This document shows, piece after piece, positions 49,401-57,174 of a stretch of DNA of 64,000 bases; position 1 is the first letter of the stretch, and each line of letters opens with the position of its first letter. The position numbers and the translations under genes are program-made. This stretch comes from Streptomyces musisoli (GTDB lineage Bacteria > Actinomycetota > Actinomycetes > Streptomycetales > Streptomycetaceae): positions 806,001 to 870,000 of the forward strand of contig NZ_JAERRH010000001.1 of assembly GCF_016741855.1 (NCBI RefSeq). Reading direction: 5' to 3'. The notes below the pieces were generated by a model that was given only the letters and a program-made list of their open reading frames with translations, was not told the origin of the DNA and ran no database searches.

Positions 49401-51598
49401 GGCACCAGCTGGTCGGGGATGCACCGCCCTCCCTCGCCCGGGTCGCCGTGCGCGGGATCGATGATGCGGAGTCCGGTGCGGTCCGTCAGGAGCGTGGTTC
49501 CGTCCCAGTCGTCGAGCGGCTGGGCCTTCTCGGCGAGGCGGATCACGTACACGTCGACCTCGGGGCCGGAGCGGAGCACCTCCTCGGCCCAGGGCGCCGC
49601 GCGCAGCGCCGACGGGTCGTCGAGGACCAGGACCAGTGCGGTGCGGCCCCAGAAGGTGCCGGGTCCCTGCTCGCGGAGGCGTTCGTGGATGATCAGCGCG
49701 GCCTCGTCGAGGTGCCGGGCGTGTCCCGCGGGGTCCCGGCTGATCCGGACGGGCCGGGCGCCGCGGGCCATCAGTCCGTCGGGCGGCAGCCAGCGGGCGA
49801 AGCTCCAGAAGGCCTTCCCGGTCTCGTCGGTGAGCACCCGTACCGCGACGTCGGAGGGCGGGTGCAGCAGCACCGTCTGGGCCACGAGCCAGCCGGCCAG
49901 TCTGCGGGCGACGTCGCGCTCGGCCACGATGTCCACGCTGCCGCCGGCCCACAGGGCGAGGACCCGCGGGCCGCTCGGGCTGCGGCCGACGCGCAGGACG
50001 AGCCCGTCGGCGTGGCCGGGGGCGCGTTCCCACAGCCGGGTCGGCGAGCCGAAGATCTCGGCGGGGAGTTCGAAGGCGTCGGGGTAGCGCGGCCTGGGCT
50101 CGTCGCGGCGGTCGCGTGGCAGCGAGTCCCGCAGGGTGGCGTAGGCCCGGCGCAGGGCCCCGCCCCGGGGCGGTCCCGGACCGTCCGGTGACTCCGGTGC
50201 GGGCCGGCTCTCCACGGTCTCCGCGGCGGCGCGGCGGTCGAACGCCAGCGCGCCGCCCTGGCCGGCGGTCACGTACCGCTTCCGGAACCGTGCGAAGCCC
50301 TCCGCGGTGAGCCTGAGGGGGGTGTCTCCGTCGGGGCGCGTCTCGCGGGGCGGTGCGCCGAGGAAGATCCGGCAGCCGTCGTACAGCAGGGTGCGGGCCA
50401 GTGACGTGTCCGGCGCCAGTAACTCCCCTTCCGCGGTGAAGAGGTCGGGGACGGCCGGGTGCCGGGCGCGGCGGCCGAGCTGTTCGGCGAGGGCCCGTAC
50501 GGGGGTGGCGGGGTCGGCTTCGACGACGACGTCCAGCTCCGGCCCGGCGGGGGTCACCACGGTGAACGTCCAGCGGGCGGTGGCGGGCGCCGGGTGCCCC
50601 GGTGCCCGTGGGGCCGGGAGCAGGGCCGACCACGACGGCGGCCGGGCCGGCCGGGCCCGTGGGTCCGGCTGGGCCTGCGGGGGTGTGCGGCCGACGGTAC
50701 GGGCGGGCGGCGCGGACTCCGGTGCGGTGTCCGCGCCGAGCAGGGGGGCGGTGACCCTGCCGTCCGGGGCGACGCGGATCTCGTAGCCCGCGCCGGGCAG
50801 GTCGTCGGCAGCCGTGCCCACGAGGACGCGCGGGCCGGTCCTGCCGCCGCGGGCGGCGAGCCGGGCGAGGTCCCGGGCCTCGGCGGGCGACGGCTCGATG
50901 CCGACCAGGAGGACCCGGCCGGCCGTCGCGGGACGGGTGCGGCGGGGTGCCCAGCCGGTGAGCACCTCGTCGCCCCGCACACCGGCCGCCGCCCGCTCGG
51001 TCACCGACTCGATCAGCTCGGGGATGCCGGGGAGCGTCTTCACCCGGTCCGGGAACGCGGCGGCCACCTCGGGCGGCACCCCGACGCAGCTGATGCGGAT
51101 CTCGTTCGACCACGGTGCTGTGGCCAGTTCGGCGGCGATCGACGCGAGCAGCGCCTGCCGGTGCTCGCCCGGACCGGTCACGGCGCCCAGTCCGGTGCCG
51201 GCGTCGAGGTGGAGCAGCAGCCTCAGGTCGTCGTTGCGGCCCACGGTCACGAGGGGGAGGTGGCCGGGTGACCCGGCCGTCCCGTCGGGGGTGACGTACG
51301 ACTGCGCGGCCTGCCTGCCGAGGAACCACGGGCCGCCGTCGGGGCCGGCCCGCCAGTGGTGGGGCAGCAGGTCGGGCGGGGCGTCGGCCAGCCGCGCGAC
51401 GATCTCGTCGCCCCAGAGCCAGACGGCGCCGAGTCGCGGCAGCAGGTACGGGTTGTCGGTGATGGGGCGCAGGGCCGGCGCCAGCAGCCGCGCGCCGGCC
51501 GGGTCGACGTGCGCCAGGAGGCCGTCGGCGGGGTCCGCGCCGGGCGGGGGGCCGTACGCGTACCGCGTCCGGGGTGCTGAGCGGCTGGGGAGTGACAT
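46442..51598 (-). CDS. Giant FtsK-like protein with STAND-type C-terminal ATPase
   Basis: The protein has 1718 residues from ATG 51598. The N-terminal ~330 residues include PLVTVGRNDDLRLLLHLDAG, seen in other actinobacterial ATPase-associated proteins. A ubiquitin-like region (about 341-415, TFTVVTPAGPELDVVVEA) matches that of the EssC-like protein. An FtsK module near 816 has Walker A GAAGSGMEELL (Met for Lys) and Walker B LVLVVTDLA (Asp-Glu lost), so it is probably dead. A second near 1158 has GDTGSGRTQLL. The last 300 residues are a separate intact ATPase (GPRRAGKSWIVKEL near 1429, LVLLLDEVGRL) with a winged-helix-like end, as in STAND NTPases. No transmembrane helix was seen. Role unknown. 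Confidence 0.78.
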   Translation of the reverse strand: MSLPSRSAPRTRYAYGPPPGADPADGLLAHVDPAGARLLAPALRPITDNPYLLPRLGAVWLWGDEIVARLADAPPDLLPHHWRAGPDGGPWFLGRQAAQSYVTPDGTAGSPGHLPLVTVGRNDDLRLLLHLDAGTGLGAVTGPGEHRQALLASIAAELATAPWSNEIRISCVGVPPEVAAAFPDRVKTLPGIPELIESVTERAAAGVRGDEVLTGWAPRRTRPATAGRVLLVGIEPSPAEARDLARLAARGGRTGPRVLVGTAADDLPGAGYEIRVAPDGRVTAPLLGADTAPESAPPARTVGRTPPQAQPDPRARPARPPSWSALLPAPRAPGHPAPATARWTFTVVTPAGPELDVVVEADPATPVRALAEQLGRRARHPAVPDLFTAEGELLAPDTSLARTLLYDGCRIFLGAPPRETRPDGDTPLRLTAEGFARFRKRYVTAGQGGALAFDRRAAAETVESRPAPESPDGPGPPRGGALRRAYATLRDSLPRDRRDEPRPRYPDAFELPAEIFGSPTRLWERAPGHADGLVLRVGRSPSGPRVLALWAGGSVDIVAERDVARRLAGWLVAQTVLLHPPSDVAVRVLTDETGKAFWSFARWLPPDGLMARGARPVRISRDPAGHARHLDEAALIIHERLREQGPGTFWGRTALVLVLDDPSALRAAPWAEEVLRSGPEVDVYVIRLAEKAQPLDDWDGTTLLTDRTGLRIIDPAHGDPGEGGRCIPDQLVPAQLDALARLLAPLRDDPAPAAGHLAGRLPDLLDLDLPTARQTAGRIAERWQGTPRSPAAVLGGSAGRPVVLDLRDDGPHALVAGAAGSGMEELLCGWLTSLAVANRPDELNLLFVHHDGGEALAPAARLPHTVGVHTALDPYTAARGLTALAAELGRRQKLVKEAGARDFEQYTVIRASDAADLPALPRLVLVVTDLAQLSEETPEFVSGLVEATRRGAKLGVHLVCATRRPSDAVTPDLLAHAPLRIVLRLPDPADSELLIGTPAAARLESGRHGLAYVRRASGTLELVRRARLDGPEPETSVPRAGVRLRVTDWTGAPRQRAGRTPVAAHGGPVTALVGAVAQAAAALDDLPAPHVPWPPPLPLSVRLKETATGPDALWPARPRPGTRTPVVFGLRDAPDTQGFEQAVWDLGQDGPLFVSGDTGSGRTQLLLTLAVAVAEQYSVEDVHLYAVDCGSGALGALTDLVHCGAVVTRDEPERMRRLIDKLVTTVRSRQELFTQTGSRSLHGHRQERRGERPPYLVLLLDGWEEFTLWARRTGNEACVRDLLGLLQDTRAGLCAAVTGGRGVLQLRSGVADAALLVLRQADRAGYEGAGLGGRPLPPVIGPGRGLDPATGTEVQIALHDRIQETVTETRRRDAHVSLARKPFGIGSSALAADRFSLGPAGRPVGREDVFAWLDRNYRDGTSAALLGPRRAGKSWIVKELQERMHSDGLGNVQQVVTLSNRDRAGSQDELAVRLMPVLAGSTRPADTLMDRAATGRGASRLVLLLDEVGRLTGYDPAAVSWLRDLGQAGAWLVYCGTYKDWNETLRHALRVPGSSFGNDVNHFTLGPLAESDAREFLTGTAQNEGLVIPPVTADRILKSVGPWPFYLQVIGDALVRTARAGSTPALGDAGALRSLIERELLVKKADVFRSRWSEIGPAARAALLDAGGGPPRNPTPAQSMQLRDVGLLLPQNKWLSDPPFFDWIQYAQQELHDEEQHR

Positions 51599-51670
51599 GG
51601 CGCATCCTCGGGTGCCGGCGGTTTCCGGTGGCGGGTTCCGCCGGAGGGACGGGGCGAGGGGCCGGACGGG

Positions 51671-52324
51671 TCAGCGTTGTGCCGCCGCGCCGGCTTCCCG
51701 CGGCGCGGGCAGCGCCACGGTCTGTTCCTGGAGTTGCTGGAGCCCGGCGCGGAACTCGTGGGTCCAGTCCGAGGTCTCGCTCTCGAGGCGTGCCCGGATC
51801 CTGGCGACGAGGCCGCCGACGAGGAGCATCCTGCGCTCGATGACCGCTTGTTCCGGCTCTCCGGTGGCCTCCCGGAGCAGTTCCGCGGTCCAGGCCAGGC
51901 GGAACTCGTTCAGCTCGCCGCGCAGTGCCTGGGCGGCGGTGATGTCCCGCATCCAGGCGGTGGACAGCCCGAAGAAGTGGTCGAAGCCCTTGCAGCCCGC
52001 GGCGGCGGCCAGGAAGACGTAGCCCCAGCCCTGGATCTGCGTGTCCAGGGCGGCGCCGGCCAGCGGCACGACGGTGCCGGTGGTGGCGAGGAGGATCATC
52101 AGGCCGCGGACGTAGCGGGACCCGAGGCGCTTGAGCCGTTTGTCGGCGAGGTACCACTCGATGGCGTCCTCGGCTTCCTGCTCGGCCCAGGCGCGCAGCG
52201 CCTCGACCGCCTCCAGCCGCTCGGCCGGCGTGCGTGCGACGAGCACCGGGAAGGCCCGGCCCCGTAAGTCACGCTTGCGCGCCTTGCCGTCGCGCGGCCG
52301 GGGCGTGGGTGTGCTCCCCGTCAA
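51671..52324 (-). CDS. SLATT-like two-TM protein
   Basis: The protein has 217 residues. TTG 52324 is chosen because GAGGAGG lies five bases upstream; longer readings add a low-complexity Arg/Pro leader. A helix (residues 35-65) precedes two hydrophobic helices (about 72-92, YVRGLMILLATTGTVVPLAG; about 98-115, GWGYVFLAAAAGCKGF), then HFFGLSTAWMRDITAAQALRGELNEF and a long helix. This matches the SLATT superfamily, predicted pore-forming effectors in nucleotide-signalling conflict systems. It is the first gene of the operon leading into the FtsK-STAND protein 72 bases later. Assignment is by pattern; a profile search would confirm it. Confidence 0.68.
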   Translation of the reverse strand: MTGSTPTPRPRDGKARKRDLRGRAFPVLVARTPAERLEAVEALRAWAEQEAEDAIEWYLADKRLKRLGSRYVRGLMILLATTGTVVPLAGAALDTQIQGWGYVFLAAAAGCKGFDHFFGLSTAWMRDITAAQALRGELNEFRLAWTAELLREATGEPEQAVIERRMLLVGGLVARIRARLESETSDWTHEFRAGLQQLQEQTVALPAPREAGAAAQR

Positions 52325-52488
52325 CTCGCCCTCCTCGGCACCGTATGCGAGGAGACGAGGGTAGCCCAAACGGCCGCACCGGGATGCCCGCCGGGAGCCG
52401 GGGCCCTTCGCCCGGATCATGCCGAGATGATCCGGACGGAAGGCCCTGACCGGCGGGGGCCCGGGCGGCGCTGTGGCGGCCGGGCGGC

Positions 52489-52896
52489 TCAGTCCTGCGC
52501 GGAGGCCAGCCGCAGGGAGATCGAGTTGATGCAGTACCGCTGGTCGGTCGGGGTCGGATACCCCTCGCCCGCGAACACGTGTCCGAGGTGGGAGCCGCAC
52601 CGGGCGCACCGGACCTCGGTGCGGACCATTCCGTGGGAACGGTCCTCGATCAGCTCCACCGCGTCGGTGTCCTTCGGGTCGTAGAAGGACGGCCAGCCGC
52701 AGTGCGACTCGAACTTGGTGTCGGAGGTGAACAGTTCGGCACCGCAGGCGCGACAGGAGTAGACGCCCTCGGTCTTGGTGTCCGTGTACTCACCGGTGAA
52801 GGCCGGCTCGGTGCCGGCCTGGCGCAGCACGGCGTACTCGGCCGGGGTCAGCTCCGCGCGCCACTGCTCGTCCGGCTTGTCGACGTCGTACGACAT
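52489..52896 (-). CDS. msrB: Peptide-methionine (R)-S-oxide reductase MsrB
   Basis: The protein has 135 residues from ATG 52896. It shows the MsrB zinc site (SCRACGAELF and RCARCGSHLGHVF), substrate residues in SHCGWPSFYDP, and the catalytic Cys in RYCINSISL. It reduces methionine-R-sulfoxide in proteins using thioredoxin. It lies 15 bases after murC in the same direction, so co-transcription is likely; I recall the same pairing in S. coelicolor. Confidence 0.95.
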   Translation of the reverse strand: MSYDVDKPDEQWRAELTPAEYAVLRQAGTEPAFTGEYTDTKTEGVYSCRACGAELFTSDTKFESHCGWPSFYDPKDTDAVELIEDRSHGMVRTEVRCARCGSHLGHVFAGEGYPTPTDQRYCINSISLRLASAQD

Positions 52897-52911
52897 CAGC
52901 TCTCAGCCCCT

Positions 52912-54303
52912 CTACTGCGACAGGCGTTCCAGGATCAGCGGGCCCAGGTCGGTCACGTCGCCCGCGCCCATGGTGAGAACGAGATCACCGGGCTTGGCCA
53001 TTCCCGCGATCACCGCCGGGATCGCGGACTTGTCGTGCACGGCGGTCACGTCGGCGCCCGCCGCGCGCGCGGCCTCGATGATCAGCTCGCTGGTCACGCC
53101 GGGGATCGGGTCCTCACGGGCCGGGTAGATGTCGAGGACCACCGAGGCGTCGGCGAGGGTGAGGGCCTGCCCCATCTCCTTGCCCAGTTCCTGGGTGCGC
53201 GAGAAGAGGTGGGGCTGGAAGAGGACGAGGATGCGGTCGTCACCGGCGGCGGCGCGCATGGCCTCCAGGTCGGCGGTCATCTCGGTCGGGTGGTGGGCGT
53301 AGGAGTCGATCACCTGGACGCCGGCCGCCTCGCCCTTGAGCTGGAGGCGCCGCTTGACGCCGGTGTAGGCGGCCAGCGCGGGGGCCAGCTCGGCGGCCGG
53401 GACGCCCAGGGCGGCGCCGGCGGCGAGCGCGGCGACCGCGTTGAGCGCGTAGTGCCGGCCGGGCACGGACACCCCGAAGGTGATCTCCTGTCCGTCCAGC
53501 ACCACGGTGACCCGGCTCCGCAGCCCCTGCGGTACGACCGACAGGACGCGCACGTCGGCGTCCTCGGCCTCGCCGTAGGTCACCACCCGCACCGCGCCCG
53601 CGCGCACGCGCCGGGTCAGTTCACGGGCGCCCTCGTGGTCGGCGGAGACGACCAGGGTGCCGCCCTCGGTGACGCGGTCCACGAACGTCTCGAAGGACTC
53701 GTAGATCTCGTCCATGGAGGCGTAGTTGGCGTGGTGGTCCAGTTCGACGTTGAGGACGATGGCGACCTCGGGCGCGTACTTGTGGAAGCTGCGGTCCGAT
53801 TCGTCGGCCTCCGCGACGAAGATGTCGCCCTCGCCGTGCAGCGCGTTGGAGCCGGGCGCGTCCAGGTCGCCGCCGATGGCGTACGACGGCTTCAGGCCCA
53901 GCTCCGTCAGGGAGACCGCCAGCATGGAGGTGGTGGTGGTCTTGCCGTGGGTACCGGCCACGGCGATCGGGCGCAGCCCCTGCATCAGGGAGGCGAGCGC
54001 GTCGGACCGGTGCACGACCGGGATGCCCAGTTCGGCGGCGCGGGCCAGCTCCGGGTTGTCCTCGCGGATCGCCGACGACACCACGACACAGCTCGCGTCG
54101 TCGGCGAGGTGCCCGGCGGCGTGCCCGATGTGCACGGTCGCGCCCAGCGCCCTGAGCGCCTCGGCGGTCGCCGACTCCTTGGCGTCGCTGCCGGCCACCT
54201 CGGCCCCGCGCTGGGCGAGGATCTTGGCGATGCCCGACATCCCGGCGCCGCCGATGCCGATGAAGTGCGGTCGGTCCATGGCGGTAGGAAGGCCGGGTGC
54301 CAT
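52912..54303 (-). CDS. murC: UDP-N-acetylmuramate--L-alanine ligase MurC
   Basis: This 463-residue Mur ligase adds L-alanine to UDP-MurNAc in peptidoglycan synthesis. FIGIGGAGMSGIAKIL is the nucleotide-binding start, AVAGTHGKTTTTSML the ATP loop, EADESDRSFHKY the metal-binding Glu region, and VIDSYAHHPTEM the C-terminal signature. ATG 54303 has GGGGAG upstream. It sits outside the main dcw cluster, as is normal in Streptomyces. Confidence 0.95.
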   Translation of the reverse strand: MAPGLPTAMDRPHFIGIGGAGMSGIAKILAQRGAEVAGSDAKESATAEALRALGATVHIGHAAGHLADDASCVVVSSAIREDNPELARAAELGIPVVHRSDALASLMQGLRPIAVAGTHGKTTTTSMLAVSLTELGLKPSYAIGGDLDAPGSNALHGEGDIFVAEADESDRSFHKYAPEVAIVLNVELDHHANYASMDEIYESFETFVDRVTEGGTLVVSADHEGARELTRRVRAGAVRVVTYGEAEDADVRVLSVVPQGLRSRVTVVLDGQEITFGVSVPGRHYALNAVAALAAGAALGVPAAELAPALAAYTGVKRRLQLKGEAAGVQVIDSYAHHPTEMTADLEAMRAAAGDDRILVLFQPHLFSRTQELGKEMGQALTLADASVVLDIYPAREDPIPGVTSELIIEAARAAGADVTAVHDKSAIPAVIAGMAKPGDLVLTMGAGDVTDLGPLILERLSQ

Positions 54304-54401
54304 GCGTTTCTCCCCAGAGACGGTACGAGCCAGAGCGCACCTAGCCTATGCGCTCGCGCACCGGGCCCCTCGCAACAGGGCTGCCCGGACCGGCGCCGCC
54401 G

Positions 54402-54875
54402 CTACGCCTTGCTGTGCGAGAAGAGCTTCAGCACCGGCACTCCCACCTTGTGCCGGGCGCGGGAGGCCCAGTCCCGGTGGAAGAACTCCTCCACGTAGTG
54501 CGGGTCGGTCAGCACGATCACCTCGTCGGCGCCCACCTCGCCCACGAGCGCCTTCAGCGCGTCCAGCGGGTGATCCGCGACCAGCCGCCCCTCCGCCTCG
54601 CTCCCCGCGGCGTGCAGCGCCTGGAGCGACACGTCGAGGGCCTGCTCCGCCACGCCGCGCGCCTCGGTGCCCTCCGGGGTCTCCCCCTCGCGGACCGCCT
54701 CGTCGAGTTCGCCGAGCGCGATGTCGTCGATGGCCCGCAGCAGCCGGTCCGCCTGGTCGCCGCGGGGCTGGAGCAGCACGTGGAAGAAGACGGGCTCGTC
54801 CCCGTGCAAGGTGGTGACGAACTCCACGTCGGCGGACGTCAGGGCCTTCTCGATCATCAGAACGCTTGTGAACAC
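54402..54875 (-). CDS. Usp-like small protein of unknown function
   Basis: This 157-residue protein starts at GTG 54875 with GAAGAGG upstream. It shows an alternating strand-helix pattern ending in EVIVLTDPHYVEEFFHRDWASRARHKVGVPVLKLF, like the last strands of universal-stress-type folds. Streptomyces orthologues are often labelled indole-3-glycerol phosphate synthase, but it is too short and has none of that enzyme's motifs, so I reject that name. It is conserved beside murC. Confidence 0.65.
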   Translation of the reverse strand: MFTSVLMIEKALTSADVEFVTTLHGDEPVFFHVLLQPRGDQADRLLRAIDDIALGELDEAVREGETPEGTEARGVAEQALDVSLQALHAAGSEAEGRLVADHPLDALKALVGEVGADEVIVLTDPHYVEEFFHRDWASRARHKVGVPVLKLFSHSKA

Positions 54876-55005
54876 CAGGCGCCTCTTCTCCTTAGAGGGC
54901 CCGGCCGGGCCCCTGCGGAAACCATCCTTCCCCGTGATCGCACGGGTACTGCCCCGACTGAGCCCGCCTGCCCGAAGATAACCGGAACGGTAGATTCCGA
55001 CTCTT

Positions 55006-55836
55006 TCAGGGGCGACGGTACCGACTGAAGAGAAATCCGTCCTCCTCCAGCAGGGACGCGAGCGCGAACCGGTGCGGAACGGCGACCGACGGCCCCCCGG
55101 CGATGCGCTGCGCGCTCCCCGCGGTGAGCGTCGGCGAGACGGTCAGGCACAGCTCGTCCAGCACCTCCGCGGCGATCAGCTGGCCGAGCAGCCGGGGCCC
55201 GCCCTCGGTGAGCAGCCGGGTGTGGCCGAGATCGGCGAGGGCCCGGACCGCGCGCGCGGGCTCCACACCCATGCCCTCACCGGCGACCACCACCTGGGCG
55301 CCGGCCTTCTCGGCGGCGGCGATCCGGTCGGGGGCGGCCGCGGCTCCGGTCAGCAGCAGCGTCGGCACCAGGGGCGAGGCGAACAGGGGCAGCGTGAAGT
55401 CCAGCTCCAGGCTCGCGGTGACGACCGCGATCGCCGGAACCGCGGCCTGACCGGCGGCTTTGCGAGCACCGGCGAACTCCGCACGCACCCGGGCCGGGCG
55501 GTACCCCTCCTGCCGCACCGTTTCCGCACCGACGACGACCACGTCCGCGAGCGCCCGCAGCGTGCCGAAGATCCGCATGTCGGCGGCGCTGGAGATGGGC
55601 TGCGAGCGGCCCTCGTGCTGGGCCGCGCCGTCGAGGGAGGAGACCATGTTGGCCCGCAGCCAGGGCCGCGGGGCGCCCGCCACGGGCTCCGGATAGGCGT
55701 AGGCGGCGGCCAGCTCGGCGAGGTCCCACTCCCGGTCCACGACCGCCGCGGCCCCGGCGGGCCCCCCGGCGGCCGGACCGGGCCCGGCGGGGGCCTGGGC
55801 TGCTGTTTCTTCGGTCACAGGGAAGAGGCGTCGCAT
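55006..55836 (-). CDS. RibD C-terminal-type pyrimidine reductase family protein
   Basis: This 276-residue protein has the dihydrofolate-reductase-like RibD-C fold: LRANMVSSLDGAAQHEGRSQPIS, DVVVVGAETVRQEGYRP, and TRLLTEGGPRLLGQL near the end. It lacks the deaminase domain of bifunctional RibD. It may reduce a pyrimidine or pterin-like substrate with NADPH. It is divergent from zapE with only 36 bases between starts, so the two promoters must overlap. Confidence 0.85.
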   Translation of the reverse strand: MRRLFPVTEETAAQAPAGPGPAAGGPAGAAAVVDREWDLAELAAAYAYPEPVAGAPRPWLRANMVSSLDGAAQHEGRSQPISSAADMRIFGTLRALADVVVVGAETVRQEGYRPARVRAEFAGARKAAGQAAVPAIAVVTASLELDFTLPLFASPLVPTLLLTGAAAAPDRIAAAEKAGAQVVVAGEGMGVEPARAVRALADLGHTRLLTEGGPRLLGQLIAAEVLDELCLTVSPTLTAGSAQRIAGGPSVAVPHRFALASLLEEDGFLFSRYRRP

Positions 55837-55872
55837 TCGTGCAGTGTGACACGGCGCTTAGCATGGACAACT

Positions 55873-56973
55873 GTGTCGTCCTCCACCGCCGCCCCCGGAT
55901 CCAGCCCCCTGCCCGACGCGGGCCCTTCGTCGCTGTGCGCGCGTGAGCCGCACGTCCCCGCGGATCAGCTGGTCGCCGAGATGGTGCCGCCGCCGCGGTT
56001 CGACTCGGTCCGCTTCGCCACCTACCTCCCGGACCCGAACCAGCCCAGCCAGTCCGAGGCCGTGCGGGTGCTGGAGGGCTTCGCGGCCGGGCTGGGCGGA
56101 GCGCACGCCGTCGGCGGCGGGAAGCGCGGCTTCTTCGGGTTCGGCAGGGCGAAGGCCCAGCCCCCGGCCGGCCCCCGGGGTGTCTACCTCGACGGCGGCT
56201 ACGGCGTCGGCAAGACCCACCTGCTCGCCTCCCTGTGGCACGCCACCCCGGCCGAGCCCGCGCTCAAGGCGTTCGGCACCTTCGTCGAGCTGACCAACCT
56301 GGTCGGGGCGCTCGGCTTCCAGAAGACCGTGCAGACGCTCGGCGAGCACCGTCTGCTGTGCATCGACGAGTTCGAACTGGACGACCCCGGCGACACGGTC
56401 CTGGTGTCGACGCTGCTCGGCAAGCTGGTCGAGGCGGGCGTGGCGCTCGCCGCCACCTCCAACACGCTGCCCGGCAAGCTGGGCGAGGGCCGCTTCGCCG
56501 CCGCCGACTTCCTGCGCGAGATCCAGGGCCTGTCGGCCCGCTTCCGCACCCTGCGCATCGACGGCGAGGACTACCGTCACCGCGGCCTGCCCGAGGCCCC
56601 GGCGCCCTTCTCGGACGAGGAGGTCATGAAGACGGCCTTCGCCACCGCGGGCGCCTCGCTGGACGACTTCGCGCACCTGCTGGAACACCTCGCCAAGGTG
56701 CACCCGAGCCGGTACGGCGCCCTGACCGACGGGGTGCGGGCGGTGTGCCTGACCGGCGTACGGCCCGTGCCGGACCAGTCGACGGCGCTGCGGCTGGTGG
56801 TCCTCGCCGACCGGCTCTACGACCGCGAGGTCCCGGTGCTGGCCTCGGGGCTGCCGTTCGACAGGCTGTTCAGCGAGGAGATGCTGAACGGCGGCTACCG
56901 CAAGAAGTACTTCCGTGCGATATCCCGGCTCACCGCGCTGGCCCGGGACGCGAAGGGACTGGTCGGCGCCTGA
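55873..56973 (+). CDS. zapE: ZapE/AFG1-type ATPase
   Basis: The protein has 366 residues from GTG 55873. Walker A is DGGYGVGKTHLLASL, Walker B HRLLCIDEFELDDPGD, and sensor region LAATSNTLPGKLGEGRF; these are diagnostic for the ZapE/AFG1 family. In gamma-proteobacteria ZapE modulates the FtsZ ring, and its mitochondrial relatives handle misfolded membrane proteins. In Streptomyces the role is uncharacterised to my knowledge. Confidence 0.9.
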   Translation: MSSSTAAPGSSPLPDAGPSSLCAREPHVPADQLVAEMVPPPRFDSVRFATYLPDPNQPSQSEAVRVLEGFAAGLGGAHAVGGGKRGFFGFGRAKAQPPAGPRGVYLDGGYGVGKTHLLASLWHATPAEPALKAFGTFVELTNLVGALGFQKTVQTLGEHRLLCIDEFELDDPGDTVLVSTLLGKLVEAGVALAATSNTLPGKLGEGRFAAADFLREIQGLSARFRTLRIDGEDYRHRGLPEAPAPFSDEEVMKTAFATAGASLDDFAHLLEHLAKVHPSRYGALTDGVRAVCLTGVRPVPDQSTALRLVVLADRLYDREVPVLASGLPFDRLFSEEMLNGGYRKKYFRAISRLTALARDAKGLVGA

Positions 56974-57072
56974 CCCGCGGCCGCCATTAGCCGACCGCAT
57001 ACCTGCGGGTCAAGGGCGGGTTCCCGCCACGCGACCCGCGCTTTTCACGCTTCCTTCCGCGCGTAACGCGCA

Positions 57073-57104
57073 GTTAACCCTGCAAACGACTTTGCAGGGT
57101 TAAC
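57073..57104. promoter_or_regulatory. Perfect inverted repeat, 14-bp arms
   Basis: Arms GTTAACCCTGCAAA and TTTGCAGGGTTAAC flank a 4-base CGAC centre. The element is far less G+C-rich than its surroundings. It lies upstream of the 57175 gene, and two copies of TTGACCATC follow at 57112 and 57122 that could be -35 elements. No T-run follows, so I prefer an operator over a terminator, though a zapE terminator is possible. Confidence 0.6.
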
Positions 57105-57174
57105 GTGTTTCTTGACCATCCATTGACCATCACTTGGTACGGACAAGAAACGTGAACACGGCGGAGGGGGGCTC

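Noticed and set aside
46458..52157. A 1899-codon minus-strand frame overlapping the FtsK-STAND gene
   Set aside because: Same strand, different frame, almost entirely Arg/Pro/Gly/Ala; the 1718-residue frame carries the motifs.
39929..52324. Calling this locus a type VII (ESX) secretion system
   Set aside because: No WXG100 substrate, EccB, EccD, EccE or mycosin is present; only the motor architecture is shared.
54402..54875. Indole-3-glycerol phosphate synthase
   Set aside because: At 157 residues it is too short for a TIM barrel and lacks the enzyme's motifs.
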